Of a stretch of 64,000 nt of DNA, positions 1 through 10,500 are shown piece by piece. The position numbers and the translations under genes were made by a program. The DNA is taken from the NCBI GenBank assembly GCA_963920525.1, contig OY986435.1, positions 174,081,327-174,145,326 of the forward strand, given 5' to 3'. Each line of letters begins with the position of its first letter. Position 1 is the first letter of the stretch. Below the pieces are notes generated by a model, which was not told the origin of the DNA, did not search any database, and saw nothing but the letters and a program-made list of their open reading frames with translations. This DNA comes from Dichetophora obliterata. Taxonomy: Eukaryota > Arthropoda > Insecta > Diptera > Sciomyzidae.

Positions 1-149
1 CTAAACTGCTGACATGGCGGTTCCCACGGCGGCCGACTCACCGCTGCACTCGCTGCTGCGCTGCCGGATGCGCGTGCACTGCTTCGGCACGTAGTGTAAG
101 GTGATCCCTTATATTTGCAGGTGCTTGGTGGGAACGCCGCGTGATAACT
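1..149 (-). repeat. 3' LTR, partial
   Basis: On the minus strand this begins AGTTATCACGCGG directly after the polypurine tract and runs off the window. It matches 12613-12761 base for base by eye over 149 bases, which suggests recent integration or conversion. It is much more GC-rich than its surroundings. Confidence 0.9.
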
Positions 150-160
150 CCTTCCCCTTT
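150..160 (-). other. Polypurine tract
   Basis: The minus strand reads AAAGGGGAAGG immediately before the LTR start. It would prime plus-strand DNA synthesis, and it fixes the LTR boundary at 149. It overlaps the env stop codon (159-161). Confidence 0.8.
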
Positions 161-1095
161 AAAGGTCTGCGTCCCGCAGATCAAAATGCGAATGAAAGGA
201 TCGTGGTTGGTTTGGAGGTGGTCCTGCTGTGCTAGGTTGCTCTTCAAGTGACTTTATTGGTGGTATGCTAAGCTTCCTTGTCATGATGTGCCAAAGTGCC
301 ATGAAGGCAGAGATTACCAGAATTATGATTATTATGTCTGAGATGACGTAGAGACCAAGTGTACCTTCCAAGGCGCCTGATATTTTCAATGCTAAGTCCA
401 TGTAAGTATTCGACGTCTACCTTCAATCCTTGATCGACGATGTTTGCTAGAACAGGCGGGAGCGCCTGAAGGCGTGAGATACTTCTGTATGTAAACGTAT
501 GGTTTCGAATCGATATCGTCTCGTTGGCTAACTGGATGACATTAGTGCCTTCGATTAAAGTGCTCGTATTTCCACTTACAATTTCTCCTTTAAAGTTGGT
601 TAAAAATATTGTACTTCCTGTAAGCATTTCTATAACCTCCTCCTTGTTCGTCCGGAATTTACACTTGGCTTGTCCTCCTTTCAGAATTCTGGGCAGGCAG
701 CTGTCCTCTCCTTTCCAAATTCCTTTCTTCACAAACAGTTGAATTGTTAATCACAAGGCATTTGCTTTTCAAACCATATGTCTCCGTCTGGCTCAGTAGC
801 ATTTGTGAAAACTTTAAATCGATTTGCTTGCCATTTATTATTGCAGCTCTGGTTAAAAGAAGGTGATACTTTGCCCTGCTCAACTTGGGCATCGCTAGGA
901 CGCACAGCAGGAGAGAACCATTTGTGTACACTGAAGGCTTTCCAAACTCTATCGCTTCGATGACATTTTGGTAAGGCAGCGTCTCGATTTCCGCTAGGAT
1001 TTGATTGATTTCTTCTTTGTCCAGCATATTCCCGTTAACAATTCCAGTCTTGGCCATCTGGCAGGCTCGAACAATTTCGCTGACTTCAGCCCTTA
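159..1095 (-). pseudogene. env, C-terminal part, with two frameshifts
   Basis: This is the downstream half of the gypsy envelope gene. Three consecutive frames cover it: about 1095-710, 732-400 and 401-159. The last carries a hydrophobic Ile-rich membrane segment (around 300-345) and a short cytoplasmic tail. Frame changes fall near 705-715 and near 395-402; each looks like a small indel, real or from assembly. The gene resumes at 1095 after the LINE that separates it from its N-terminal half (6549-7105). In the family this protein is the spliced membrane glycoprotein; this copy cannot encode it. Confidence 0.75.
1082..1095. repeat. Target-site duplication of the LINE, left copy
   Basis: GACTTCAGCCCTTA here is repeated exactly at 6549-6562. 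The two copies bracket the LINE and mark its insertion point in env. Confidence 0.9.
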
Positions 1096-1110
1096 GGTTA
1101 GGTTAGGTTG
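1093..1110 (-). repeat. LINE 3' tail of about three TTAGG-like units
   Basis: The plus strand reads TTAGGTTAGGTTAGGTTG, so the LINE transcript ends in AACCTAACCTAA. The first bases overlap the target duplication. Some LINEs end in short tandem repeats instead of poly(A). Confidence 0.6.
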
Positions 1111-1248
1111 AGGCGGCAGCCGCTGTACGTGCATAAAACCAAAACGCACGTACCACAGCTCACTTAGACCAGTGAGGTCCGTTGTGATACCGCTGCACAC
1201 TTGGCCTTCAGTCCGAGTGGAACCACATTGAGCTCTTAATAAAGCTTG

Positions 1249-4200
1249 TTAGACGTTTAACGCTTGTCTCCGACAGGTCGTCAAGCTCCGAAAAGAAGAA
1301 TGACCCCAAATGTTTATGCCTTCTTCTCGCAAGCGCGGGACAGGAACATAGAAGGTGGAGATAGTTTCCTCCTCCTCCTCGTCCCTGCAGCTTCTGCAGA
1401 AGTCATTAGTGATGACTCCCAATCTGGAGGCATGTCTGCCTATTAGGCAGTGCCCTGTGGTAACAGCCACTAACGTAGCCACCTCTGATCTTCCCAACGA
1501 GAGAAGGACTCTCGATCGCTTTGGGTTTAGAGTCGGCCAGATAAGCCTTGTTGTTCTGCATGTTGAGAGTTCAGCCCATCTTGAGTTGGCTTTAGATGTG
1601 GTGTACTCATTAAGTAGCATTTTGACAGTTGCCATCGGGATGCTCGGCGAGTTTCGACCCATTAGAGTCCCCGATGTACCTTTCCTAGCAAGCTCGTCTG
1701 CTTTTTCATTTCCACGTATGCCCTTATGCCCAGGTACCCAGATTAAGCTGATGTCAAAGAACTTTGACATTTCGCCTAATGCAGCACGGCATTCTCTGGC
1801 TACTTTAGAGTTGATGGATACCTGCTCAATCGATTTGATCGCTGCTTGGCTTGTCCGAGAAAATATGTATTTCTCGTTTAGAGATGACGTTCTCTGAGAG
1901 CCAGGTTGCAACTTCTTTAATCGCCATCATTTCGGCTTGGTAAACACTACAGTGATCCGGCAGCCTACGAACTAAGGATACCCCTAATTCTTTTGAGTAG
2001 ACCCCATACCCGACCTTGCCATTTAATTTTGACCCATCTGTATAGAAATAAAGACACCCCCGGTTTCCACGGCGCACCTTTATTCCAGTATGTTCTAGGC
2101 GGAATAAGCGTACCGTAGTTTCCATCAAAGGAAAGCAGTGGTTTACAATAATCAGTCCTTGGTGGAATGAAGTTGAATTTGTAGAGTATAGATGCGTGTC
2201 CTGAACCCAGGCTTTTCCATACTCCAGTTTCCCTAAGTCTGACCGCCGAACAAGCTGCCTGTTGCCTAGCAACCAAGTCAGCGGTAGAAGGTGTAATAAG
2301 GTCTCTAAAGCCGCAGTCGGTGTTGTTCTCAGAGCACCACTGATGCAAATAGATGCCATTCTTTGGACTTTTTGGAGCTGGTTGAAATATGTGACCTTGT
2401 CCAAAGCAGGCCACCATATCGATGCTCCATATAGAAGTATAGGTCTAATGACCCCTTTATACAGCCAGTGAACGATATTTGGGGAAAACCCCCATCTTTT
2501 CCCTATAGCTTTTTTGCAAGTGTACAGCGCAACTGTCGCTTTCTTCGTACGCTCAAGAATATTAAGTTTCCAGCTAAGTTTCCTATCAAGAATGAGTCCT
2601 AGATATTTTGCATTTTCCGATACGGACAATGCAGACCCATTAAGCATGATTGGTGTGAGAGACGGAATTCTATGTTTCCTTGTGAAAAGGACCAAGTCTG
2701 TTTTGGCCGGATTTACTCCAAGACCACAGGATTTGGCCTATTGCTCGAGTTTGCAAAGAGCTCTTTGCATGACGTCGCGTATGGTAGTGGGAAATTTACC
2801 TCTGACTGCGATTGCTAGATCATCGGCGTATGCTGCGACAACACAGCCCTCCCTCTCTAGAGACAGCAGTACATTGTTCACTACCAGATTCCAGAGGAGT
2901 GGAGATAGCACACCACCCTGTGGCGTACCTCTTGTCACCGATCTTACAGCGCTGTACGCACCTAGGTCTGATAAGATTACTCGACAGTTGAGCAGCTCAT
3001 CTATAAGATCAGTAATGCTTTTGTTCACACCTAGCCTACGCAACTCTAGTCGTATAGATTGTGGCGTGACATTATTAAATGCTCCCTCTATGTCTACGAA
3101 AGCAACTAGAGTGAATTCATTATGCAGGAAGGATCTTTCAATGGTACCGACCAATGAGTGTAAAGCCGTTTCCACGGACCTTCCCTTGCTATATGCATGC
3201 TGTGATGCCGATAAGAGAGCAGGGTCGATACTGCTCCGTAAATATAGATCTAGTAGCCGTTCTAACGTCTTCAACAGAAATGACGTTAGACTTATAGGTC
3301 TGAAATCTTTGGGGGTGGTATGTGATGTCTTCCCTGCTTTGGGTATGAAGACCACTCTGGCCTTATTCCAAGCATTGGGAATATAAGTGAGGCTTATGCA
3401 GCCATTAAAGATAATACGAAGCCAAGGCAAAATATATTTCGAAGCTTCTTTTATTTCTACAGGGTAAACACCATCAGGCCCTGGTGATTTATAGGGCTTG
3501 AAGCTGTTTATCGCCCATTTTAGTTTCCTGTCGGAGACTATGCCTTCGGTGTCCTGCGTAGAACGACTAGTACTAGGCAGTTGTGCACCAGGAGGCGCAC
3601 TACTACCAGGGAAGTGCGTATCTAGTAGGAGGTTAAGAGACTCCTCACCTGACATTGTCCATGTTTCGTTCGACCTTTTGAGATAGCCGGGTGTGCATGG
3701 TGTGCTAGCGAGAATCTTGCGCAGTCTAGAAGCCTCTGAGATTTCTTCGATTCCTTCACAGAATCGTTTCCAAGAGGATCTTTTGGCTTTTCTGGTTTCA
3801 GTTTTGAAATTTTTAAGGGATACCTTATAGGCTGCCCAGTCAAGCTCAGCTCTCGAGCGCTTAGCTGCGTTAAAGAGCCTTCTAGATTCAGTCCTCAGTC
3901 CATCCAATACGGCGGACCACCACTTTGGTTTTGGCTTCCCCCTTGTAGTCCTCTTAGGACAAGAGGAAGCAAGAGAGCAATTCATTGCTTTGGTTACTAC
4001 ATCGACTAGTTTATCAAGATCAGCTGTCGATTTTGATTTATCTATAGGACCTGATGGCAAATGTTTTGCTAAAGCCCTTTTGTATGCTCCCCAGTTTGTC
4101 TTTCGAATGTTAGCCGGGGGTATTATTTTTGAAGACGTATTGTGTAAATTATACTCAATGTATCGGTGGTCGGAGTAGGAATGCTCTTTTGACACTCTCC

Positions 4201-4792
4201 AGCCACCTATCTTGTCGAATATATGGTCTGAGACTAATGTTATGTCCAGAACTTCACTTCTGTTTTTTGTAATAAAGGTGGGTTCTTCCCCCCTATTGCA
4301 TATACACAGGTTGGTACTTAATAGATAATCAAAAAGTAACTCACCCCTTTCGTTGGTATCCGTGCTGCCCCACACGGAGTTGTGTGCGTTAGCGTCGGCC
4401 GATATAATGACCCCTCGACGGATGTCACTGGCGTCATCCACCAATTTCCTGACATTGTCTGGAGGCGGACTTCCATCGTGCGGGAAGTAGGCTGCTACCA
4501 ACCAGTACGTATCCTTGCCTGACTCGAGGCTGGCTGCAACCACATCTCTATCGCAGTATCTGTGAAGCAAGAAAATATTAATAGTGTTTTTAGCTACAAT
4601 GCATGTTCTAGGCATACCTTCATTACTGGCTACCAGCGTCTTGTAACCCTCTGCCCTCAATCCGCAAACCCTGCCACCACATACCCAGGGTTCTTGAATG
4701 AGGGCTACGTCGAATCCACCAATTTTAAGGTGGACTAAGAGATTCGCCGAGGCGAGCTTGGAGTGATGAAGGTTAATCTGGAGCACCTTCAT
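1249..4792 (-). pseudogene. LINE ORF2: endonuclease, reverse transcriptase, RNase H
   Basis: Starts at ATG 4792, overlapping the ORF1 stop by 20 bases, as in stop-restart LINEs. An APE-like endonuclease comes first (QEPW near residue 33, SADANAH, SDHR). The reverse transcriptase follows, with VPQGG-type and YADDLA motifs. RNase H shows YTDGS, QAEMM, the IFSD aspartate and GNEKADELA. The end is Cys-rich. Two lesions disable it: an in-frame TAG at 2738-2740, where a TGG Trp codon would keep the frame, and a one-base insertion near 1850 inside RNase H. Without these, one frame would run the whole length, so decay is slight. Confidence 0.88.
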
Positions 4793-6128
4793 CCGCTTCA
4801 GATTTTTGGCTGGCCTTCATCGTTACGTCAGGCCCCTCTTCCTCAGATGACTCTTCAGCCAAGAGTTCATCCTCGCAATAGAGGTCTGACACACCGGTGA
4901 GGCCAACCGAGCCCTCCGACATAACCTCGTCTGCATCCGAAGCTGGCGTACTGCCTGGGGTCTCTACAGCTTCCGCTACAGCCTGGCTTGACTGCGCTTC
5001 TGTTGTAGGGCCCCTGGACTTCTTGTCCTTGCCGTACACCTTCAGGAAGACCCTTAAGAAGGAATACCAGAGGACTCCCTTCCTCTCTTCTAGCGGCTTT
5101 AGCGACTCGGCAGTCATTAGCAGCAGAACCTGCCTTGAGGGACCTACAGGCTCCTCTATCTTGCCGATCGCCCAGCCTTCCATATTCATGTCCGGGTTGC
5201 AAGCCTGGAACATTTTTAAAATCTCATCCGGCTTTGAGCAGGTGACCGGAAGCCACACTCTTGCTCTTGGACGAGCCGGTATTTCGTCTCTTTCTACAGC
5301 CTTCAGCTTGGCCCCAGGCCAGACCTCGCCGACTTTGCTAATGGCCGCTTTGTACAACACAGCAGACCTATCATCGTCACAGACGATTAGCTTTATGTGG
5401 CCCGAGTTTTGCCACCCAGCGTCCCGACACCGAGGCGGGGGACCAGGGTTCTCCTCCAAGACCTGGAAATAGGTGCAGACCAGTGCGGCCTCCACCCACC
5501 TCCATTTGTCTCGGGGAAGTGCCCCGTCCCCCCTCTGTGTGTCAATGACACCCAGCACCCTGCCCTGCCCTTTGGCCACATCACAGTATGACCTGGCATC
5601 GGTGCCTTTTATGACCTTCTTTGGCCTTTTTGCGGCAGGCATGTCCTCAGTCGACCTCTGCCTCTTGAAAGCAAGAGCAGACTCGGCCTTTTGAGGAGAC
5701 CCTGCTTTCTCTGCCTGGCCCTTCAGCATTTTTGCTTTGGCACATTTATCGTACCAGGCCTGTTTTGATGGGCGAACCCGTTTGTGTTTACCGGTTGAAC
5801 CTGGAAACTGATCAGCTGCCAGTCTGTGACCGTGTGCAGTTTGTGCCTTCACACCCGACGAGCCACTGCCTGAACTAGTTCTGGCCTTGGCTTGTGCCGA
5901 AGTGCTCGGACCATCGCACACTGCTCCAGAAGCTGCCTTATTGACCGATTTCCTAGCTCTCGGTGTGCTTGTCTGTTTTATTGGCGGTTCAGACTCCACC
6001 TTATTTGTGCCGTAGCTTGACGCCTTGGCTTGAGCCACCATTTTGGCGGCGACGGAAGCTGAGCTCCCTTCCGGTTTTTTTGGAGTACCGGGCTCACTTG
6101 GTTTTTTATTTATTTTGTTGACTTCCAT
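4773..6128 (-). CDS. LINE ORF1 protein (DUF4780-like), 451 aa
   Basis: An intact frame from ATG 6126-6128; the frame also extends upstream into the leader without another ATG. The N-terminal third is Lys/Ser/Ala-rich and low in complexity, probably RNA-binding. A folded region around residues 215-370 (near FQVLEENPGPPP, and LLLMTAE) resembles the DUF4780 domain seen in insect LINE ORF1 proteins. The C-terminus is acidic (EESSEEEGPD). The role is presumed nucleic-acid chaperone in the ribonucleoprotein particle. Its stop overlaps the ORF2 start. The domain name is recalled, not searched. Confidence 0.75.
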   Translation of the reverse strand: MEVNKINKKPSEPGTPKKPEGSSASVAAKMVAQAKASSYGTNKVESEPPIKQTSTPRARKSVNKAASGAVCDGPSTSAQAKARTSSGSGSSGVKAQTAHGHRLAADQFPGSTGKHKRVRPSKQAWYDKCAKAKMLKGQAEKAGSPQKAESALAFKRQRSTEDMPAAKRPKKVIKGTDARSYCDVAKGQGRVLGVIDTQRGDGALPRDKWRWVEAALVCTYFQVLEENPGPPPRCRDAGWQNSGHIKLIVCDDDRSAVLYKAAISKVGEVWPGAKLKAVERDEIPARPRARVWLPVTCSKPDEILKMFQACNPDMNMEGWAIGKIEEPVGPSRQVLLLMTAESLKPLEERKGVLWYSFLRVFLKVYGKDKKSRGPTTEAQSSQAVAEAVETPGSTPASDADEVMSEGSVGLTGVSDLYCEDELLAEESSEEEGPDVTMKASQKSEADEGAPD

Positions 6129-6548
6129 GTAGTTCCCACGAGTATGGGACAATGGACAGTCGGCCCCCACAGAGGTCCCTGTGTGCGGGCAAGGCTAAAT
6201 AGTATCGGAGGTCGCCAGGTATCCGATACGCTCCGTTTAAGACTGGACTATTTTTGATGGGCCTCCAGCCTAGTAAACCCTCGGCACGGGTCGCATGACA
6301 CCTTGATTCGGCCCATGGGAGGGGCTGGGAGAGGGGTAGGAGAAGGAGCATGGGTAGGATGAGTAGGAGGGGTATGGTAAGTAAGGGGGAGGGGATAGGT
6401 ATGAATGAATAGCTCTTAGTCATTGCTCCACAATGGCCTGTATGGCATGGGTGACCCTACCAGAAGCTTGCGCTTCCGCCATCCTAGCCCATTGCTTCGC
6501 AACTTAAGCCCCCACACCAACGACAAGGTGCTGCTATTCGGGTGAGGG
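6129..6548 (-). promoter_or_regulatory. LOA-like LINE 5' UTR
   Basis: This leader should hold the internal promoter, since it lies between the target duplication and the ORF1 ATG. Much of it is conserved with 54228-54650 on the plus strand, including blocks around GGAAGCGCAAGCTTCTG, GACCCGTGCCGAGG and AATAGTCCAGTC. A short upstream frame is open in both copies, but its differences are mostly non-synonymous, so conservation probably reflects RNA or DNA function. Confidence 0.7.
6423..6502 (-). ncRNA. Predicted structured RNA in LINE leader, copy 1
   Basis: The minus strand arm TTGCGAAGCAATGG (6502-6489) faces CCATTGTGGAGCAA (6436-6423). They pair as TTGC/GCAA and GCAATGG/CCATTGT around a small internal loop. 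Inside sits hairpin GAAGC-GCAA-GCTTC (6476-6463) with a GNRA tetraloop. The related copy at 54271-54355 has different arm bases that still pair. Confidence 0.55.
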
Positions 6549-6562
6549 GACTTCAGCCCTTA
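6549..6562. repeat. Target-site duplication of the LINE, right copy
   Basis: Exact match to 1082-1095. Removing 1096-6562 would rejoin the env coding region in the same frame on both sides. Confidence 0.9.
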
Positions 6563-7105
6563 CAACGAGTAACTTATTCAAGAGGTCACCCTCAATTTGG
6601 TCCTCTCTGGTATCCTTGGATATGATGTTGATCTTGTCGACTATTTGGTTAACTTTCTGCAACGTATTGCGGGTGGATGTAAAGAGCTTTTCGTTGATTT
6701 TATATTGGTGATTGTTATTCTCAATTATGCTGTTTTCACTTTGAAGTATTGCGTTCCAATCGGCAGCATCTGGAGAGCCTGCGATCCATTTCCAAGCGGA
6801 GCCTATCCAATCTATTGACCGTGTTTGTCTTGGACCTCGTGACGTTAATTCATTCAAACGATTGGTTGTCCACCTGAAGTGGTAATCGAATACCTGTCTC
6901 CTATCATCGTTCTGACTAAAAGAATTTGCCATGGACGAAATATTCAGCAACAATCCCGTGTAGGTTTCCAAATCTACTATATGCACAAGCTTGAAGCAGC
7001 CATTTACAATCCATCCGTCACCGTCGCGAACTGATATAATTGGTGATTGGTAGTTGATGATCTGGAAGCCATGTACAGCAGTTACAGCCAAAAATAGTCC
7101 TAAAC
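6549..7105 (-). pseudogene. env, N-terminal part, truncated by LINE
   Basis: The frame is open from upstream of 7105 down to the LINE. It begins with a hydrophobic stretch ending near LAVTAVHG, a plausible signal peptide, followed by a soluble region. There is no good ATG at the head. The likely acceptor at 7105-7106 suggests that the start comes from a spliced upstream exon, as known for errantiviruses. The part after 6549 lies at 159-1095. Confidence 0.75.
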
Positions 7106-7106
7106 T
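7105..7106 (-). promoter_or_regulatory. Candidate env splice acceptor
   Basis: The minus strand reads TTTTATTACAG just before the signal-peptide region. It pairs logically with a strong donor at 12149-12156. Position inferred from motifs only. Confidence 0.45.
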
Positions 7107-7146
7107 GTAATAAAATATTATTGTATTAAAGAAATATTTCCCTTCC

Positions 7147-7182
<36 letters not shown>

Positions 7183-7583
7183 TTTGAGATAAAAGTTAAG
7201 AAAAGAAAGTTGAAGAATGAGAAAAAATAAAAAATTTTAACTTAGTGTCTTAATTCTATGTTGATATTTAATAATTCAAGTGAATGTTATTAGCAATAAT
7301 TATAATTATTACTCTTTTTCTTATATTCTATTACTCTTTGGAGTATAAGGCACATTTTTAATATACTGCCAGCAAGTGTGATGATTTGTGGAACAATCCT
7401 TGTTTTTACAAGAAGGTGTATTTTTTAGGTTTGCTTAATATATGTGTTCTTACAGAATTTATGTCTAAAGTATGTCTAAATATAAGTGTGCATACCTTAT
7501 GAGTTGGTAAGTGCTCAAATCAAAAATATTTTACAAGTGCCATTAAATTTTCTTGCCGTACCCGACTGAAGCAGTTATCTTTC
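7107..7583 (-). other. pol-env spacer with long internal purine tract
   Basis: About 480 bases of AT-rich sequence with no gene. On the minus strand it contains an A run of 30 (7180-7151) followed by GAGGGGAAGGGAAA. The core AGGGGAAGG also occurs in the terminal polypurine tract at 150-160. Confidence 0.6.
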
Positions 7584-10500
7584 CTAATTCTTTACGTGAG
7601 TCTTATGAAACCTTTTCCCAGTGCCTGTTACCACAGTTACCTTGTTGTCTCTTGCCACTACCTCTTTCTTGAAAAGAGGCTTCTGCTTACCCTTGATCTG
7701 CTTGTCCGCGATATAAATTTGGTCGCCCCTGTTAAATTTTTTGGGAATCTGTTTCTTGCTATTTAATCTCAAATTTCTTAGCTCCTGATTCTTTTCTATT
7801 TGAGCTCTAACCTCTTCATGAACCTTATCTCGAAAGTTTGCTAGATTTTGATAATTTATTCTCTGGGTCCTGTCAAAAAAGATATCGCTAGGCTTCCTAT
7901 TTGTCACCGTGTGAATCGTATTATTATACCGATCCACAGAAATATATATCAATTCTTTAGGCGTTAAATTACGCATTTCTGGCCTTAGGCAACGATAAAT
8001 TTCAATGAGAGTGGAATGAAGCCGTTCCACTTGACCGTTCACCTCACTGCGCTGGATTGGCGTTTGATACAACTCTATTCCTAAAGATCTAATGTAATTG
8101 GAAACGGTCGGGCTCATAAAGCTCCTTTCGTTATCAGTTACAATAATCTTGGGGGCCGTAAAATAGTGGAGAACTTTAATTAGTTTCGTACGTAGATGAA
8201 TTGCCGATTTATTTCTAATGTGGAAGAGTTTTGCAAATTTTGTGAATTTATCGATGCAACTTAAAAATTTTTCATTTTGTAATTCAAATATGTCGATATG
8301 TAAAATTTCACATGGGTATGTGGGAACTGGGGTCAACTGCAATTGAGGTTTTGGTGGGTGTCGGTCGTATTTGCCTAATTTGCAAGTCTCGCAATTCGAG
8401 GTGTATCTTTTTATAAGTGCATTCATGCGCGGAAAATAATATTTTTCAATTATTTGAGCACCATTTTCTCGCGGATTCCTGTGCGCACGTCTATGTTCGT
8501 CCTCAATTACCTGACAAACTCTTTCCTCATTGCTTATGTCTTCCACAATTCTTTGGGTAATTCTTAACTTGTACTTAGAAAAATGGTTGCAATATACTTC
8601 TTGAAGCAGATGTAAAAAGACTTCAGGTATTTTTATGCCATTAATCACAGCGGGATCTAAGAATTTTTTCAGACTAGAAATAAGATTTGCTCTGTTGACT
8701 TCCATATTAATGTAATGACGCTTATAGCCAGGGTGAGGTGCTTCCCAGCAATGCAACTCATTTCCTTGCCTCACTATTATTTGATTCCTGAAGACATTTA
8801 GAGGGACCTCAACATGGGGAATAAGGTCAGAACCATCGATATCTGCACTATGCATTGTTCCTCCGGATGACTGACCCCCCTCGCTTGCCGTTTCTGTGGC
8901 CGAATCATTCACTTCTAAGCCTGAGCCTGAGCCTGAGTCAGGAACACCATCTTCGCTTGCTGTGTCTGTAACAGAATCGCTTGAGCTAGTCAAGTGATTG
9001 AGTTCAGTTCTCAGCCTCGAGAGAGCATCGGCTACTAGGTTGGATTTACCAGGTTTGTAAACCAGCTCGTAGTTGTACTCCTCAATTCTAGCTTTCCATC
9101 TTTTTAGTTTTGCATTGTAATTCCTATTCCCCAATGCAAAAGTTAATGGTTGATGGTCCGTGAAAATTTTAATTTTTTTAGCACCATACACATAGTTTCG
9201 GAGATTATCTAAGGCCCAGACTATCGCCAACATTTCTTTTTCATTTGTGGCGTAGCTCTCCTCGGTCTTATTTAGAGATCGTGAAACATATGCGATAGGC
9301 TTATCCCTCCCTATCTCGCCTTGAGACAAGACAGCTCCAACCGCATAGTCGGAGGCATCCATCGTTAGGTTAAATGGTCTTTCGAAATCAGGGAATGCTA
9401 AAATTTCGTATGAGGTTAGTAGTGTTTTCAACTCTCGAAAAGCCTTAAGAGCCTGATCGTCTAAGACAATTGGAACCCTCCTAGATTGGTTGGCTTTGAC
9501 CTGTGAGTGTTCGCCTCTTGTCAAGTTGGTCAATGGCTTAGCCACCTTGGCATAGTCCTTTATGAATCTCCTGTAATAGGACGTCAATCCAAGGAAGCTC
9601 TTCAGGTCCTTCAAGTTCTCTGGCGGCAAAATCTGTTCGATGGCCTTGACTTTTTTCTCATCAGGCTTGATACCATCGCTCGTCACGACATAGCCAAGAA
9701 ACTCCACCTCTGTACTCATGAATCGAGTTTTTTCGAGGTTAACTCTCAGGTTTGCGTCAAGCAACCGCGAAAAAATCGTCTCAACATTCTCGAGATGGTC
9801 CTCTTCAGCCCTACCGAAAACGATGATGTCATCGATGTACACGTAACAGATCTTTCCAATGAACTCTTTTAGCACATCGTCGATCATTCTCTGGAAGATC
9901 GCCGGCGCGTTTTTTAGGCCAAAAGGCAACCTTAGAAATTCGTATTTACCATTCATGGTGGAGAATGCAGTTTTAGGTACGTCTGTTGATTTCATCGGAA
10001 TCTGATGAAACCCGGACGTAAGGTCAAGTGTGGTATAATACCTTGCCTTTCCCAAACTGGCGAGTGTCGAATTAATGTCAGGTATGGGGTATGCGTCAGA
10101 TACGGTAACGTTGTTTAATCGCTTAAAATCAATTACCATTCTATACTGTTTCTCGCCGGTAGGTTTAGGTTTTTTGGGAACCACCCAAATTGGAGAGTTG
10201 TAAGGGCTTCTAGAGGGACGAATTATTCCCTCCGATAAAAGCTCATCGATTTGTCTTTGCACTTCTTCCCGCATTGGAACCGGGTATGGGTAACTCTTTG
10301 TGTAGATGGGCTCATCAGTTGTTGTCTTGATTTCTGCCCTTATCGAGGTCTTTACCATACTGTTAACACTAATTGGACCAAAGAGTTGCTTAAACTTTTT
10401 TAGAAGATCTTTAATGCGTAGTCCGGCACTCGCCGATACACTACCTGAGTTTACCCTTGCAATGCTTGATGCTTCGTCTTCTATAGTTGGAATAAAACTG

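Larger units (their letters stand above)
1096..6548 (-). mobile_element. LOA-like non-LTR retrotransposon inserted in env
   Basis: A near full-length 5.45-kb LINE bounded by a 14-bp exact duplication. On the minus strand it has a 5' UTR (6548-6129), ORF1 (6128-4773), ORF2 (4792-1249) and a 3' UTR. It ends in a CCTAA-type tail rather than poly(A). ORF2 order is endonuclease, reverse transcriptase, RNase H, Cys-rich end, as in the I/LOA groups. ORF1 resembles the DUF4780-type protein I associate with LOA/Baggins-like elements. Clade assignment is from memory. A related 5' end occurs at 54228-54885 on the plus strand. Confidence 0.85.

Noticed and set aside
1093..1110. Telomeric TTAGG array
   Set aside because: Only about three units, exactly at a LINE 3' end next to its target duplication.
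2514..3386. Plus-strand frames of up to 290 codons within the LINE
   Set aside because: Antisense shadows of ORF2; they share no domain and the minus strand reads as reverse transcriptase.
4897..5694. Plus- and minus-strand frames overlapping LINE ORF1
   Set aside because: Shadows caused by the GC-rich, low-complexity ORF1.
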